64,000 nt of DNA from Aquilaria yunnanensis (GCA_039654915.1 CM077599.1:78274001-78338000); one strand, 5' to 3'; numbered from the stretch's first letter, positions 22,175-34,195 are shown. Numbers and translations: made by a program. The notes: a model not told the origin generated them from the sequence alone.

Positions 22175-23042
22175 TGATGCCTAGAGGCATCTTCGTTGGA
22201 AGACATCGTGACTTCGGGAAGGAGTTCCTGAGAGGGAGAACACCTGGAGCCTAGGTTTCCCAGGGGTGTGTGCCTGAAAAACTCACAAAAAATGGTTAGG
22301 AGGTCCCCGGGATCTTTTTCCGGGGAGGAGCCTCCGACGCCCAAGTCAGTGTCCTGAGATGTGAGAGAAGGGGAGCACTAAGAGGTTTAGTGGCCTTGCC
22401 TGTTTGTATTTTCTCAGGGGGAGAGGGTCGGATTCAGATTTTTTTCCAAGGCCTGTTCCTCGGTATTTATAGGAGTTCCCAGCCCGTTCAGATCATGACA
22501 CGTATTCGGTCGGATGTTCTATGTGTTTCCGGGCGTAAGGGACAAGCAGCCGTTTGCAGGCTCCTTGAGCCTTGGGCCGAGACAGGTCGCGACAAGACCT
22601 GGACGGCGTCGGCGTGTCAGACCGCCATTTGGGGCGGCGTGTAGCGCCTGTGGGCGACATGTAAAAGGCTCCTTAAATGCTCATGCTGTACTCCCGAGGT
22701 CCTCTGAGCGAGGTCGTTCTCTGGTACGGATGACCTTCTTCGGTAGTTGTGCTTTGTAGTTCGGGAAGTCCCCTGGTTCGAGGGTTCCGCCTTTGGGGAA
22801 GTTCTCTCCTGCTTACAATAGCTGGTTCTTTATCCCTGAAGGCGATTCGCTTGGTCCCCCGAGGGAGCCGGCGATACCTTTGAAACACCTAGCGTATTCA
22901 GCCGAAGTCCCGACTTCGTGGTATCTGAATTCGCTCCTTCCGAGGTCAGTGATAGTGCCTCTTTCGGGTGACGCCAGGCTTCCCGACCATGTTTCATCAG
23001 GAAGTATGTACTGAGAAAGGCGATAGCCCTTCGGCTATCACA
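22175..23042 (-). mobile_element. 3' LTR of Tat-like Gypsy element C
   Basis: An 868-bp LTR written here in reverse: plus-strand ends are TGATGCC (22175) and GGCTATCACA (23042). It is related to the LTRs at 40826-41800 and 57457-58428. A minus-strand TATA box (TATAAATA) lies at 22464-22471. The purine tract AGAGGGGGG of the minus strand (23045-23053) abuts it, so this is the 3' LTR. The putative 5-bp site duplicate is CATAG (22170-22174); its partner lies outside the window. Both ends fold: GATGCC-TAGA-GGCATC and GATAGCC-CTTC-GGCTATC. Confidence 0.88.
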
Positions 23043-23044
23043 GG

Positions 23045-23053
23045 CCCCCCTCT
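23045..23053 (-). other. Polypurine tract of Tat element C
   Basis: Minus-strand AGAGGGGGG directly before the 3' LTR primes plus-strand DNA synthesis in LTR retrotransposons. It is shared with copies A (41803-41810) and B (58431-58439). Confidence 0.8.
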
Positions 23054-23264
23054 GAAAAGCCGAAGTGGGAACTTCGGTTTGTCAGCTTTCGGAGGGCGTC
23101 CTTCGGGACCTCAGGTGTAATACCTGTGCCAAAGATGGACCTTTTGTCCGAAGACATGGGCTGTTCGGTTATAGCCCGTCCTTTGGTGTCTTCGAGGTCA
23201 CCCACTTTTTGTTGGAATTCTTGGCACACCAAGATCCTTTTAAGGTAGGATTTGAGCTCATTGA

Positions 23265-23700
23265 GCTAACTCTAGCTTGAACAGCTATCTAAGGCAGCTA
23301 GAAGTAGCTCTCTTTAGCTCAAGTTAGCTTATGTCAGCTCACTGCAGCTATAAGTAGCTCAGAGTAGCTGGACTTCAGCTCAAGTCAGTTCACTTCAGCT
23401 ATAAGTAGCTCAAAGTAGCTGGACTTCAGCTCAAGTTAGCCCAAGTCAGCTCAAGTCAGCTCACTTCAGCTATAAGTGGCTCAAAGTAGCTGGACTTCAG
23501 CTCAAGTTAGCTCAAGTCAGCTCAAGTCAGCTCATTTCAGCTTCTGGTAGCTGAGTGTAGCTGGACTTCAGTTCACTTCAGCTAAGAGCGGCTAAATCCA
23601 GCTCAAGGTCAGCTCTAGGAGCTGGACCTCAGTTCATGGTGCTTGGTTGGAGCTCAAAGAAGCTCAATGGTGCATAAGTAGCATAGTGAGCTAGCTTTGT
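23265..23700. repeat. AGCT-rich array in the Copia 5' LTR
   Basis: By eye count about 37 AGCT tetramers occur in roughly 450 bp, arranged in an imperfect 50-bp unit made of AGCTCAAGTCAGCTCACTTC and CAGCTATAAGTAGCTCAAAG. The 3' LTR has a shorter version (about 32709-33120). Confidence 0.85.
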
Positions 23701-23814
23701 GCCAGCTCACCTTGCTTTTAGCCCATAACCACCAAGAGACACATCTTTTGTGTAAAGGTATGTCTCTTCATCAAAAGAGATGACTATTGGCTAAAAGAAC
23801 ATGTCCTTTCATCC

Positions 23815-24110
23815 AAAGGAAGTGTTCCTTGAGTGAAAAGACATGTATATTCGGCCATAAGGTAGTTATGGGGTGGTTATAGGCCAAAAGAAGTGTTCCT
23901 TGGCTCTAAAAGACATGTATTTTCGCCCATAAGGTAGTTATGGGTGGTTATAGGCCAAAGGAAGGGTTCCTTGGCTCTAAAAGACATGTATTTTCGCCCA
24001 TAAGGTAGTTATGGGTGGTTATAGGCTAAAGGAAGTGTTTCTTGGCTAAAAGACATGTATTTTCGCCACCATACATGACCCTTAGCCAAAGGAAGTGTTC
24101 TTTGGCTTAA
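23815..24110. repeat. 71-bp tandem repeats in the Copia 5' LTR
   Basis: Units start at 23815, 23886, 23957 and 24028, plus a partial one near 24088. Each has the order AAGTGTTCCTTGG, AAAAGACATGTATTTTCG, CATAAGGTAGTTATGGG, TGGTTATAGGC. The array lies just upstream of the TATA box and so in U3, where such repeats often act as enhancers (inference). Confidence 0.85.
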
Positions 24111-24151
24111 AAGACACCTTTCTTGGTGTAAAGGTGTGCCTTTTGGTCATC

Positions 24152-24159
24152 TATAAATA
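24152..24159 (+). promoter_or_regulatory. TATA box of the Copia 5' LTR
   Basis: TATAAATA in the context CTATAAATAGCC, the plant TATA consensus, downstream of the tandem repeats. The same box is in the 3' LTR at 33566-33573. Confidence 0.7.
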
Positions 24160-24699
24160 GCCTTTAGTGGCTGGCTATTTTAAGCACGAATTTGCACTCT
24201 ATTTGCTCCATTTTCTTGAGAGAAAATTGTTCTCCTCCTATTTCCTTTAGAGGCCGAAATATTAAACACTTCTTGAGAGCATTGTGGGTGGATTTACATA
24301 GAGATTGTTCATCTCTATTCAAGCTTCAAGGTGCCCCTGAGATTGTTCATCTCTATTCAAGCTTCAAGGTGCCCCTTTAAGATCAAGTTCTCCCTCAAGT
24401 TTTCACCAAAGATAACCAAGAAGAAAGGTGCACATTCTCTCTTGGTTTAGTAGCATGCTAGGTTTGAATTATTTACATGAATGTTCTTAGTAGCATGCTA
24501 GGATTTATTTGACACAACATGTATGTAAAATTGATATGTTATATAGCATGTGATATCAACTGCATGAATAATATGTTAAAGAATTAGTATTATGTATATC
24601 TATATCCATGTTGAATTCAAATGAACAAATATACATGTGGCATATATATGAGTAGATAACATAAAAGTATGTTATCATAAGATCCTGAAAAGCTTCAAT

Positions 24700-24712
24700 T
24701 GGTATCAGAGCC
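24700..24712 (+). other. Primer binding site of the Copia element
   Basis: TGGTATCAGAGCC starts two bases after the 5' LTR. It is complementary to the 3' end of plant initiator-Met tRNA, the usual primer for plant LTR retrotransposons. Confidence 0.92.
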
Positions 24713-24964
24713 TAGGTCATGAAAATGTATATGTTGCATGTAGTAAGCATGATTTAGGATCATACATATGTGTATGATTTTGATAAAGGCTAACGAAGGA
24801 TATGTGTATGAAGCAATGAAGGCATGTTTATGTATTTCTGATCGAATGCTATATGCATCTCTTTTGCCATATATGAGCATGTTAGAAGTTGTTTCATACA
24901 CATGTTGCTTTGTTGAGTCTTGTTTTGTAAATTGAACTAAAACATGTGAATTACATCAATGTAG

Positions 24965-27900
24965 ATGGCTTGTAAGAATATAGTTGCAGAATTAAACCGT
25001 GACCTCAAATTGGATGGTGAAAACTATTCAATTTGGCAACAGAAGGTCAAATTCATTTTAACTGAGCAAGATACTCTTGATGTGCTCACTTAAGAGATCA
25101 TGCCTTCTGCTGAGGAACAGGATAGGACTGCCTATGAGGCATTCCTTAAGAAGAACTCTATGTGTAGAGTCACTCTAGTGGATGAGATTATGGTGGAATT
25201 CTCCATGCTTGAGGGGGCTAAGGCCATATGGGACTCAGTCAAGGCCAAGTATGGAGATGTTTCTATAGAGAAACAACGCTCAATGATTCTCCGGTTTGAG
25301 AATTATGTGAAGCGTGCTGATCACTCTATGAGTGCTCATTTGCGTGAGATGTCACGCATGATCCACCAACTCAAGACAGCAGGGCATGTGCTCACTAATG
25401 AGCAACAAGTGCAAGCAATAATCCGTTCCCTGCCCGATGAGGAATGGCAGTTGATGAAGGTCAACTTACGCCATAATCCTCAAATAATGTCATTTGATGA
25501 CATTGCTCGTCACCTCCTGCTTGAGGCTGAGGTGATGGCCCTTAAGGACCATTCTAAGGCATATGTTGCCTCATCCTCTATCCAGAAGGGATGGAAGAAG
25601 AGTGGTGGCAAAGGAGGGCCAGGGAAGGGCAAGGGAAAAGGTCCTGCTTCCAAGAAAAAGTTCAAAAAGAAGCGGGACATAAGCAAGCTGAAGTGCTTCA
25701 ACTGTGGGTATAAAGGACACTTTGCAAAGAATTGCAAGGGTCCACCCAAGGTACATACATACCCTTCTACTTCCATTGTACATGTTGTGTCATGTACATT
25801 ACTAACTGAGTGCAATTCTTTGTGGATTGTAGACTCGGGAGCAACAGACCACATAGCTCGAGACAAGTCCTGGTTTGTGGCCTACAGGAAGCTCTCAAAA
25901 GGAGCTAAGCATGTTTCAATGGGAAATGATGCTAGGCTGGAAGTGGAAGGCATAGGAACATGTAGAATTCCTATAGATATTGGATATTTGTATCTAATAG
26001 ATGTATTGTATGTACCAAACATTTGTAGAAATTTGATTTCTATAAGTTGTATGTTGAAGTACAATTATTGCTTTTAATTCTTTAATAATAATGTGTCTAT
26101 TATTAAAGATGATCAGATAGTATGCACTTGTTTAGTTAATAATGGGCTTTATGAGTTAAAGCCAACTGACCATTCTGTTGCAAGTCCTAGTTGCTATGTG
26201 ACAGAGGTCACAAATGAAATGAGATGGCATGAGAGGTTGGGTCATATTGGTCAAGATAGAATGGACAAGCTAGCCAAAAGTGGCTTGCTAGGTTCCTTGA
26301 CCAAGGTTGTCCTTCCAAGTTGCCAATCATGCCTAGAGGGCAAAGCCACAAGAAAGCCTTTTGGCAAAGCAACTAGGAGAAGTGAGGCACTAAGTTTAGT
26401 TCACTCTGACCTGTGTGGGCCAATGAGGGTTGAATCCAGAAATGGATTTAAGTATTTCATCACATTGACAAATGATTACACTCGATTCACCCACATCTAC
26501 CTACTAAGAAACAAGGCAGAGGCCTTGGCATGCTTTGAGAAGTATGTACACTTGGTTGAGAACCAAGTAGGTAAGAAGGTTAAGTCCTTGAGGACAGATA
26601 GGGGTGGAGAGTATACATCAAATGCATTCAAGGCATTTTGTGACTTAAAGGGTATTGAAAGGGAGTTCACTCTTCCTTGGACACCCCAACAGAACGGAGT
26701 GTCTGAGAGAAAAAATAGAACTCTTATGGACATGGTACGTTCCATGATGGCAAAGGCCAACTTAGACATCATTTATTGGAGTGATGCACTGTTTGTACAG
26801 TTCATGTCCTCAATAGAGTACCCACCAAGAATGTGAACTCTTCTCCATATGAGTTATGGAAGAAGAAAACTCCTAACCTAAGCTATTTACGCCCTTGGGG
26901 TTGTTTAGCTTATGTTCACATAACGGACCATCCTTTGGGAAAGTTGGGTCCAAGAGGGAGGAGGTGTGCCTTCCTTGGTTATGCTGAACAATCTAGGGGT
27001 TATGTGTTCCTGGATATAAGTCACAAAACTGGGAACATCTTTGATGCAAGGAATGCTAACTTTGTGGAGGATGAGTTTCCCAAAGTTGGTGAATGTGGTG
27101 ACTTAACCTCATTAAGCCAGATCCTAGATGAGGATCAACCAAGTGTCATAAGGACACCTGGGACACATGCACCTACTCTAGAGGGAGTACCTCAACCACA
27201 TGGAGCAATGGCTCCAGAAATACCTGTTGTTGTGGACCAACATGAGCAAGACCTCCAAGAAGAAGGTTTTGTTCAAGAGGGAGTTAAGGATACTCAAGAG
27301 CAAAATGTTGAGCCTCAAGAGATGGAGCATGAGTTGCCTCTATCTCAACCTACATTGAGAAGATCAATAAGGAAATTTGGACCACCTAAAGAATGGTGGA
27401 TCTTGGATAATGAGGCAAATTTGGTTGCATCTGAGATAGATGAACCAAGTAACATTAAGGAGGCTCTTGAGGGTGCACAGAGGGAAGAGTGGCTAAATGC
27501 AATGAAGGATGAGTTGCATTCAATGCATCTCAATGGGGTTTGGGAGCTAAGTGATCTTCCTCCAGGCCGTAAGGCAATTGGGAACAAGTGGATTCTCAAG
27601 ATCAAGGTGAACTCTGATGGAAGTATCGAAAGATACAAGGCCCGTTTGGTGGCCAAGGGTTTTACACAGAATGAGGGTGTTGATTTCAAAGACACCTTCT
27701 CTCCTGTTGTAAAATTCACTTCCATCAGGATATTACTTGCCATCATGGCAAATCTGGACCTAGAGTTACATCAGATGGATGTAAAGACCGCCTTTCTCAA
27801 TGGTGATTTGAGTGAGGAGATATATATGAGACAACCTGAGGGGTTTGTCCAAAAGGGTCAAGAGGACAAGGTATGTAGACTGAAGAAGTCTATCTATGGT

Positions 27901-28115
27901 CTTAAGCAAGCTTCAAGACAGTGGTACTTGAAGTTTCACCATGCAATCACAAGCTATGGCTTTGTGATGATGCATGAAGACCATTGTGTATACTTGTACT
28001 CTTCTGGGTCTAGTTTTGCAGTATTGACTCTATATGTAGATGATATACTGATTGCAAGTAATGGGGTTGCATTGTTAAGTACCATCAAGGGATGGTTGTC
28101 TTCCACCTTTGATAT
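24965..28115 (+). pseudogene. Copia gag-pol, 5' part (gag, protease, integrase, RT start)
   Basis: The ATG at 24965 is followed by an in-frame TAA at codon 43 (25091-25093). Gag then continues in the same frame and ends in a zinc knuckle (CFNCGYKGHFAKNC). Protease has WIVDSGATDH. A second in-frame stop lies at 26075-26077. Integrase has the HHCC region WHERLGHI...CQSC and catalytic residues in HSDLCGP, RTDRGGEY and NGVSERKN. A frameshift lies near 26790, before the SSPYELW stretch. RT shows KARLVAKGF, DVKTAFLNGDL and LYVDDIL, so the catalytic YVDD is present. The frame is broken at 28115 by solo LTR 2. With two stops and one frameshift it cannot give a full polyprotein. Confidence 0.93.
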
Positions 28116-29070
28116 TGTGACAGCTCTCCTAGTTGGTTAATCAAGTAAGTGTTTACTTTACTTTGATTAAGTGTTTATTAAATTAAGTACCTCAAGTTAG
28201 CGCCTTGTTAAGCAAGTAAGGTAAGCTTAATTAAGTAAGTGAGTTCCTAAGTGTGATTTGGCATAGTTAAGTCAAGACCATTAGTTATTCTAGCTTTTAG
28301 AATCATCCTAGTAAGTTTTGACAACTTGTGGCACTAAGTGTTCTTTTTGAGCCATTTAGAACTTAAGTGGCTAAAGTGTTCAAGAAAATTAGTTTGAGAA
28401 GCTTTTAGTATGCTTTAAAGCAAAGAAAAGTGAGTTTGGAGTGTGAATTGGTGAGCTATTTGAAGCTTTTGAAAGCTAGTGGACTTAGGTGCAAGGAGAA
28501 GGAAAAGTTGATTTGTTTACATATATGCAAGTCTTCTTCTTCCTTAGTCATTTGCAACTAACTCCATATTTTCGTGGCTCCACTTCCTCTCCCAAAATCA
28601 CAGCCCAAGCTTCCATTTTCTTGCAAGATTTCATCAAATTAAGGGTGCCCAAGGTGTTAGAAAGATCACCAAGCTTTGTTTGAGGTGTTCTTGCTTCATT
28701 TGATCTTTGGAAGCTTGTTTTGGAATCCAATTTCGTAGGTAAGCTTCTTGAGATCATTTGGTGTGATTATAGGTTGTTTTTAGAGCTAGAAATGGTCTTA
28801 GTTTGATTGGTTTTTGGTGCCAAATTGCTTTGGTTTTAGACTTGGAACTCAAGGAAGCTTGATTGAGCTTAGGAGGCTTTGTTGAATGCTTGCTTGTGTG
28901 GCAAAATTGAGGTAAGGGTTCAAGTAATTAAGCTCAAATAATGCATGGTTTGGTAGTTTTGTGTGTGGGGATGAATTAGGAACAAGACCCATTGAGTTTG
29001 GTATAGAAATGAGAGAGTTTGAGTAGGTTGTGTACAAGAACGCACGCATCGCGCAACGCAGAGTAAGGCG

Positions 29071-29200
29071 TTGGCGACGCGTCGCCCAGCTCGACGCCAT
29101 ATTGGCGACGTGTCGCCAGAATTCAAAAATGTACACAGAGCGTTTGTTCGGTGGCGCCGTGTCGCCAAAAGCATTTGCTCTTTGGCGCCGCGTCGCCAAT
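29071..29200. repeat. Palindrome array in solo LTR 2
   Basis: Four units: TTGGCGACGCGTCGCC, TTGGCGACGTGTCGCCA, TGGCGCCGTGTCGCCA and TTTGGCGCCGCGTCGCCAA. They occur in the order and spacing seen in the other LTRs. The last unit contains TTTGGCGC, an E2F-type half site. Confidence 0.8.
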
Positions 29201-29959
29201 TGCAAATTTGGCCTCGATTTCCAGCCATCCTAAGATTAACTTAGACTCTCGGTTTCTATCCCTAGGCTATTCTAAGACGTTCCATAGCCTCGGTTGGGTC
29301 TAGAATTCATTCCTAAGGTGGGAATTGTGCATTATTTAAGAGGTAGTCAAGTTGTGTGGTTAAGGATAAAGAAATGTGACTTGGTGGCTAAGTAATTCAA
29401 AGTGCTTAAGCTTTTGAATGAGCACTAAGGGGATTAAGTGGGTTTTTAGACTCTTTATTGGCCGTATAGAGTATCAATTACATATGGTCAATTGGGAGAA
29501 AAACCTAAGTCGATCCCAACCGAACCATGTGGTTTGGTAAGTGAGCCACTAGTAGTATTTTGAGTTAAACCTTGAGGGTTTGACTAGTTAAACCACATAG
29601 GAAGACTACCATGTACAATAAATTAAGGGTAAAGGCGGGTAAGTTTGAGATAGGTGACGACCTACTCTAGAACCCGTAGATGGGACTTAATTGAGGTAAA
29701 GTGTCCGGGATACGAGGGCCAGTATCTCAAGTACCTCAGCCGTTTGAGCTCACGGCAAGAATTAAGGCACTTAGAGTGCAGAAAGTCCCAAGTGCATTTA
29801 TTGTGTGCATTTCATGCATTTCATACCATACATCCATACATTGCATATCTTATATTTTGTTGATTGGTTGTTGTTTGAATTGCATGTTTGATTTCTTGGT
29901 TGCCATATTGCATATTTGTTGCATTTTTCCTTGCAGGTATTTAAGAAGGGAATCCTTAC

Positions 29960-30090
29960 TGAGTACTTTCAAGTACTCATCCCTTAAGTTTTATTGTGCA
30001 GGATCTAATCCCGAGCCTAATCACTGAAGTGATAGTTAAGGCCTAAGCTTTCTGTTTTGCAGGTATTTTATTGAGAATCCTAGTGATTCT
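29960..30090 (+). other. Three consecutive hairpins in solo LTR 2
   Basis: H1 29960-29979 is identical to that of solo LTR 1. H2 30020-30033 pairs ATCACT with AGTGAT around a GA loop. H3 30074-30090 pairs AGAATC with GATTCT. Each follows a TTGCAGGT- or GTGCAGG-like acceptor motif. Confidence 0.65.
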
Positions 30091-30646
30091 AGTTTCTTGC
30101 AGTATAAGTTATGTGCTAACCAAGTTGTGCCTTTACAGTGTAGAGGCTAAGAGTACACAAGAACAAGTTTAAGGAAGGGCTACACTTGGAGCTTAGCTTA
30201 GCTCAAGGTGGGCTCAAGTAGTTGATCTTAGTAGTTAGTAATTTTGTCTCTTGTACATAGTACTTTGTGTACTAAGTAAGTTGCCTCTAATAGGATACAT
30301 TAGGATGTAAATCCATCTTGTTACTTTTGGGTGCATGCTAGAGTTGTAATGTATGCACAAACTGTTACTTGTAGTTAAAGCAACTAGCATTTCAATGACT
30401 TGGTACGTTTTTAGTATGTTTTAATGAAATGCTCGAGCAATGTTTTTAATCCAAGACTTATAAAATTTAGTTGCATTACCAAGTCAGAAGCATGCATAAC
30501 TTAATCTGAGTAGGCTAAGCAACTAGTTGCATATAAATTGTTTTAATTTATATTGACAAGTTAATGGTTAGCCAATAGTAACTAGTGGGATTCATAATCC
30601 CTAAGGGCCTACAAGATTAGGGGCACTGGGGCGCCTTTCCGTCACA

Positions 30647-31397
30647 GATATGAAGGACATGGGAGAGGTTGTCTTTATCCTAGGGGTTAAGATCCTGAGG
30701 GATAAAAAGGCAAGGCTATTGGCCCTTTCTCAAGAACCTTATATTGATAAGATTCTTGCAAGGTTCAACTTAACAAATGCAAAGCCCATGAGTACACCTC
30801 TTGCATATGGTTGCAAGATTGGAGAGGACTTGTGTCCTAAGACTCCAAAGGAGAAGGAAGAGATGGCTCAGATCCCCTACCTAAGTGCCATTGGTAGCTT
30901 GATGTATGCCATGTTATGTACAAGACCAGACATCAGCTAAACGGTTGGACTTCTAGCGAGATATTCTTGCTAAGTCTACATCTGGTTATATTTTCATACT
31001 AAATGGTGGGGCTACTACTTGGTGTAGTAAGAAGCAAACTTGTACAGCATTGTCTACAATGGAGGTTGAATTTATTTCATGTGCCTCAGCTGTACAAGAA
31101 GCCCTTTGGCTAGGTTATTTCCTTAAGAATTTGGAGTCTAGGGTTTCTATTGAGAAACCTATTACTATCTACAGTGATAGTATGGCAGCCATGGCTTATA
31201 CCAAAGACCCCAAATACCATGGAAAGACCAAGCACATTAGCATGAAATATAACTTTGTGCGAGATGCAATTGAAGAGGGTGAAGTTAGGATTGAGTACAT
31301 TTCTACAGACCTGATGGTGGCAGATCCTCTCACTAAGCCATTGCCACCACTTGTATTTGCTCGACATGTTAGAGCAATGGGTCTTAGAAGATTGTAA
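30647..31397 (+). pseudogene. Copia pol, 3' part (RT end and RNase H), deleted
   Basis: Continues the RT after the solo LTR with KDMGEVVFILGVKI, KPMSTPL and AIGSLMYAMLCTRPDIS. A stop follows at 30938-30940. About 30 bp later the sequence jumps to KSTSGYIF, so the RNase H start with its first catalytic Asp is missing (a deletion of the order of 150 bp, estimated from the family). The rest of RNase H ([28 protein letters not shown]) is open to 31397 (31050-31397). Confidence 0.9.
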
Positions 31398-32653
31398 ATG
31401 TTGGATGTACTTCACCTCTTTGGTGTCACACATGTTATGTATTTTATGAAATAGTCAGTTCAATTTTATAAAACACAACGAACAAATGAACATGTCAAAC
31501 ATAGGCAGAGGATGACTTTCTCACACAAGTCATCCGCCCTTGATCTTTGTGTAAGATTAAGGATGAGACTGGCTAAAAACTTAAATGAAACTTAAGTGAA
31601 TGATACATTTAAGTGGGAGTCATGCTCCAACATATGACACTTTAGCTTTTATGGTCGCCTTGATTATGAGTAATCAAGATTCAATGCTTTGGTGCATTCA
31701 GTTTGTATGCCCATTCATACATCCTAGCCTATGTTAGTTGTAAGCTAGGGCTTACATGGAGAAATTTCATGGTTATTGACATGTCCTCCTTTTATGTGTT
31801 AAGAGGAGTACACTTAATGGTGTTTTAAGAGGGAGAAATGACACACTCCTCAATTGGAATGGAGATCACTCCAAGTGAGAGTGACATGAGTAAAACACCT
31901 TAGAAGTGTATTATGGAACCTTAATGGATGTGTTTCCAAGTGTTCCATGACCATGAAATACGACCAAAGAAGAATTTAAGCAAGTTGTCTATATTCTTGC
32001 TTAGTGTGAGATTTTTCGAATCAGACTCTTAGTGACTATGGCTTGCTATTAGGAAGTTGAGTTAATTATGATTACTTTGATTGGTTGTCGAAGGTCTTAG
32101 ATAAATGAGACTGGAGTATCCTCCTTTTGGGTAATCATGTTAACTCATTGACCTAAGTAGTTGAAGCTAAAAGGAAAGACATTAAGATGATACACGTTCA
32201 CTAAATTCAATCTTGGGCCCACATATTACTGTGAGTAGTATGCTAGATTGAATGACAAGTGATTGAAATGAGTACTTAATGCTTAATACAATCATGGATT
32301 TCAAAGAGTTGAAATTCTAAGAAAGAGACTGATTGTGATTAAGAAGTGTATCATATGTCCGGGGTCTAGGAGGCATAGTTTGATGTGTTCAAGCAAGCTT
32401 GATGTGTTTAAGCAACACACTTGAATTTGATGTGTTCAAAGGAAAGTTTGAAGAAGTTCAAACTATGAGGAGAGGACAATCTTTTATTGAGAGTCTAACA
32501 ACCTCAATAGAAGAGACTTAGTGTGTGTGCTTGAGGTCGTACCCACAACTCTATATATGTAGAAGTGTTTGGATTATTTCGGCTATAAGGATTAAGGAAT
32601 TTGTTTTGAGTGGGAGCTGGAACTTTAAAAGCATCTTAGTGCCAGTGGGAGTT
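31398..32653 (+). other. Long non-coding region between Copia pol and 3' LTR
   Basis: About 1.25 kb without a frame above 60 codons on the plus strand. Usual Copia elements have a much shorter gap. It ends in a purine-rich AGTGGGAG just before the 3' LTR, which fits a polypurine tract (about 32644-32651). The origin of the extra sequence is unknown; a decayed extra frame is possible. Confidence 0.6.
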
Positions 32654-34073
32654 TGTTGGAATTCTTGGCGCACCAATATCCTTTTAAGGTAGGATTTGAG
32701 CTCATTGAGCTAACTCTAGCTTGAACAGCTATCTAAGGCAGCTAGAAGTAGCTCCCTTTAGCTCAAGTTAGCTTATGTCAGCTCACTGCAGCTATAAGTA
32801 GCTCAGAGTAGCTGGACTTCAGCTCAAGTCAGCTCACTTCAGCTATAAGTAGCTCAAAGTAGCTGGATTTCAGCTCAAGTTAGCTCAAGTCAGCTCACTT
32901 CAGCTATAAGTGGCTCAAAGTAGCTGGACTTCAGCTCAAGTTAGATCACTTCAGCTTCTGGTAGCTGAGTGTAGCTGGACTTCAGTGCAATTCAGCTAAG
33001 AGCAGCTAACTCCAGCTCAAGGTCAGCTCTAGGAGCTGGACCTCAGTTCATGGTGCTTGGTTGGAGCTCAAAGCAGCTCAATGGTGCATAAGTAGCATAG
33101 TGAGCTAGCTTTGTGCCAGCTCACCTTGCTTTTAGCCCATAACCACCAAGAGACACATCTTTTGTGTAAAGGTATGTCTCTTCATCAAAAGAGATGACTA
33201 TTGGCTAAAAGAACATGTCCTTTCATCCAAAGGAAGTGTTCCTTGAGTGAAAAGACATGTATATTCGGCCATAAGGTAGTTATGGGGTGGTTATAGGCCA
33301 AAAGAAGTGTTCCTTGGCTCTAAAAGACATGTATTTTCGCCCATAAGGTAGTTATGGGTGGTTATAGGCCAAAGGAAGTGTTCCTTGGCTCTAAAAGACA
33401 TGTATTTTCGCCCATAAGGTAGTTATGGGTGGTTATAGGCTAAAGGAAGTGTTTCTTGGCTAAAAGACATGTATTTTCGCCACCATACATGACCCTTAGC
33501 CAAAGGAAGTGTTCTTTGGCTTAAAAGACACCTTTCTTGGTGTAAAGGTGTGCCTTTTGGTCATCTATAAATAGCCTTTAGTGGCTGGCCATTTTAAGCA
33601 CGAATTTGCACTCTATTTGCTCCATTTTCTTGAGAGAAAATTGTTCTCCTCCTATTTCCTTTAGAGGCCGAAATATTAAACACTTCTTGAGAACATTGTG
33701 GGTGGATTTACATAGAGATTGTTCATCTCTATTCAAGCTTCAAGGTGCCCCTCTAAGATCAAGTTCTCCCTCAAGTTTTCACCAAAGATAACCAAGAAGA
33801 AAGGTGCACATTCTCTCTTGGTTTAGTAGCATGCTAGGTTTGAATTATTTACATGAATGTTCTTAGTAGCATGCTAGGATTTATTTGACACAACATGTAT
33901 GTAAAATTGATATGTTATATAGCATGTTATATCAACTGCATGAATAATATGTTAAAGAATTAGTATTATGTATATCTATATCCATGTTGAATTCAAATGA
34001 ACAAATATGCATGTGGCATATATATGAGTAGATAACATAAAAGTATGTTATCATAAGATCCTGAAAATCTTCA
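32654..34073 (+). repeat. Copia 3' LTR (1,420 bp)
   Basis: Near-identical to the 5' LTR apart from a shorter AGCT array (about 32709-33120) and a single copy (33715-33752) of the 38-bp unit that is doubled in the 5' LTR. TATA box at 33566-33573. Ends AAAATCTTCA before the duplicated site CTTTT. Confidence 0.93.
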
Positions 34074-34195
34074 CTTTTCTCCTTCTGCAGGGCTGCGTAA
34101 TGTCGCGTCTTGTAACCAGGCACGTCTGTCTGGAGCGGTGCGCCCAGGGTCTAGGGGTGTCAGAAAGCGTATCCCTCTTTTGGCGCGATGGTTGC

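Larger units (their letters stand above)
23210..24697 (+). repeat. Copia 5' LTR (1,488 bp)
   Basis: It contains an AGCT-rich array (about 23265-23700), 71-bp tandem repeats (23815-24110), a TATA box TATAAATA (24152-24159), and a 38-bp tandem duplication (24301-24338, 24339-24376) that the 3' LTR lacks. The 68-bp length difference from the 3' LTR comes from that duplication and from AGCT-array copy number. Confidence 0.92.
28116..30646 (+). mobile_element. Solo LTR 2, inside Copia RT
   Basis: 2,531 bp, beginning TGTGACAG and ending CCGTCACA, flanked by the perfect 5-bp duplication GATAT (28111-28115 and 30647-30651). Same family as solo LTRs 1 and 3 but more diverged from both. It carries a palindrome array at 29071-29200 and hairpins at 29960-29979, 30020-30033 and 30074-30090. 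Removing it with one duplicate restores continuous RT similarity, which confirms the limits. Confidence 0.95.
23210..34073 (+). mobile_element. Ty1/Copia LTR retrotransposon, defective, with nested solo LTR
   Basis: 5' LTR 23210-24697 and 3' LTR 32654-34073 both begin TGTTGG and end TTCA. They are flanked by a perfect 5-bp duplication CTTTT (23205-23209 and 34074-34078). A Met-tRNA primer site follows the 5' LTR. The pol order is protease, integrase, RT, RNase H, which is Copia order. The element sits in the untranslated part of Tat element C, between its polypurine tract and antisense gene. It is itself split in the RT domain by solo LTR 2. Stops, a frameshift and a deletion make it non-autonomous. 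Confidence 0.95.

Noticed and set aside
23272..23640. AGCT repeats as a CRISPR-like array
   Set aside because: No constant repeat with unique spacers; units are imperfect, lie inside a plant LTR and occur in both LTRs.
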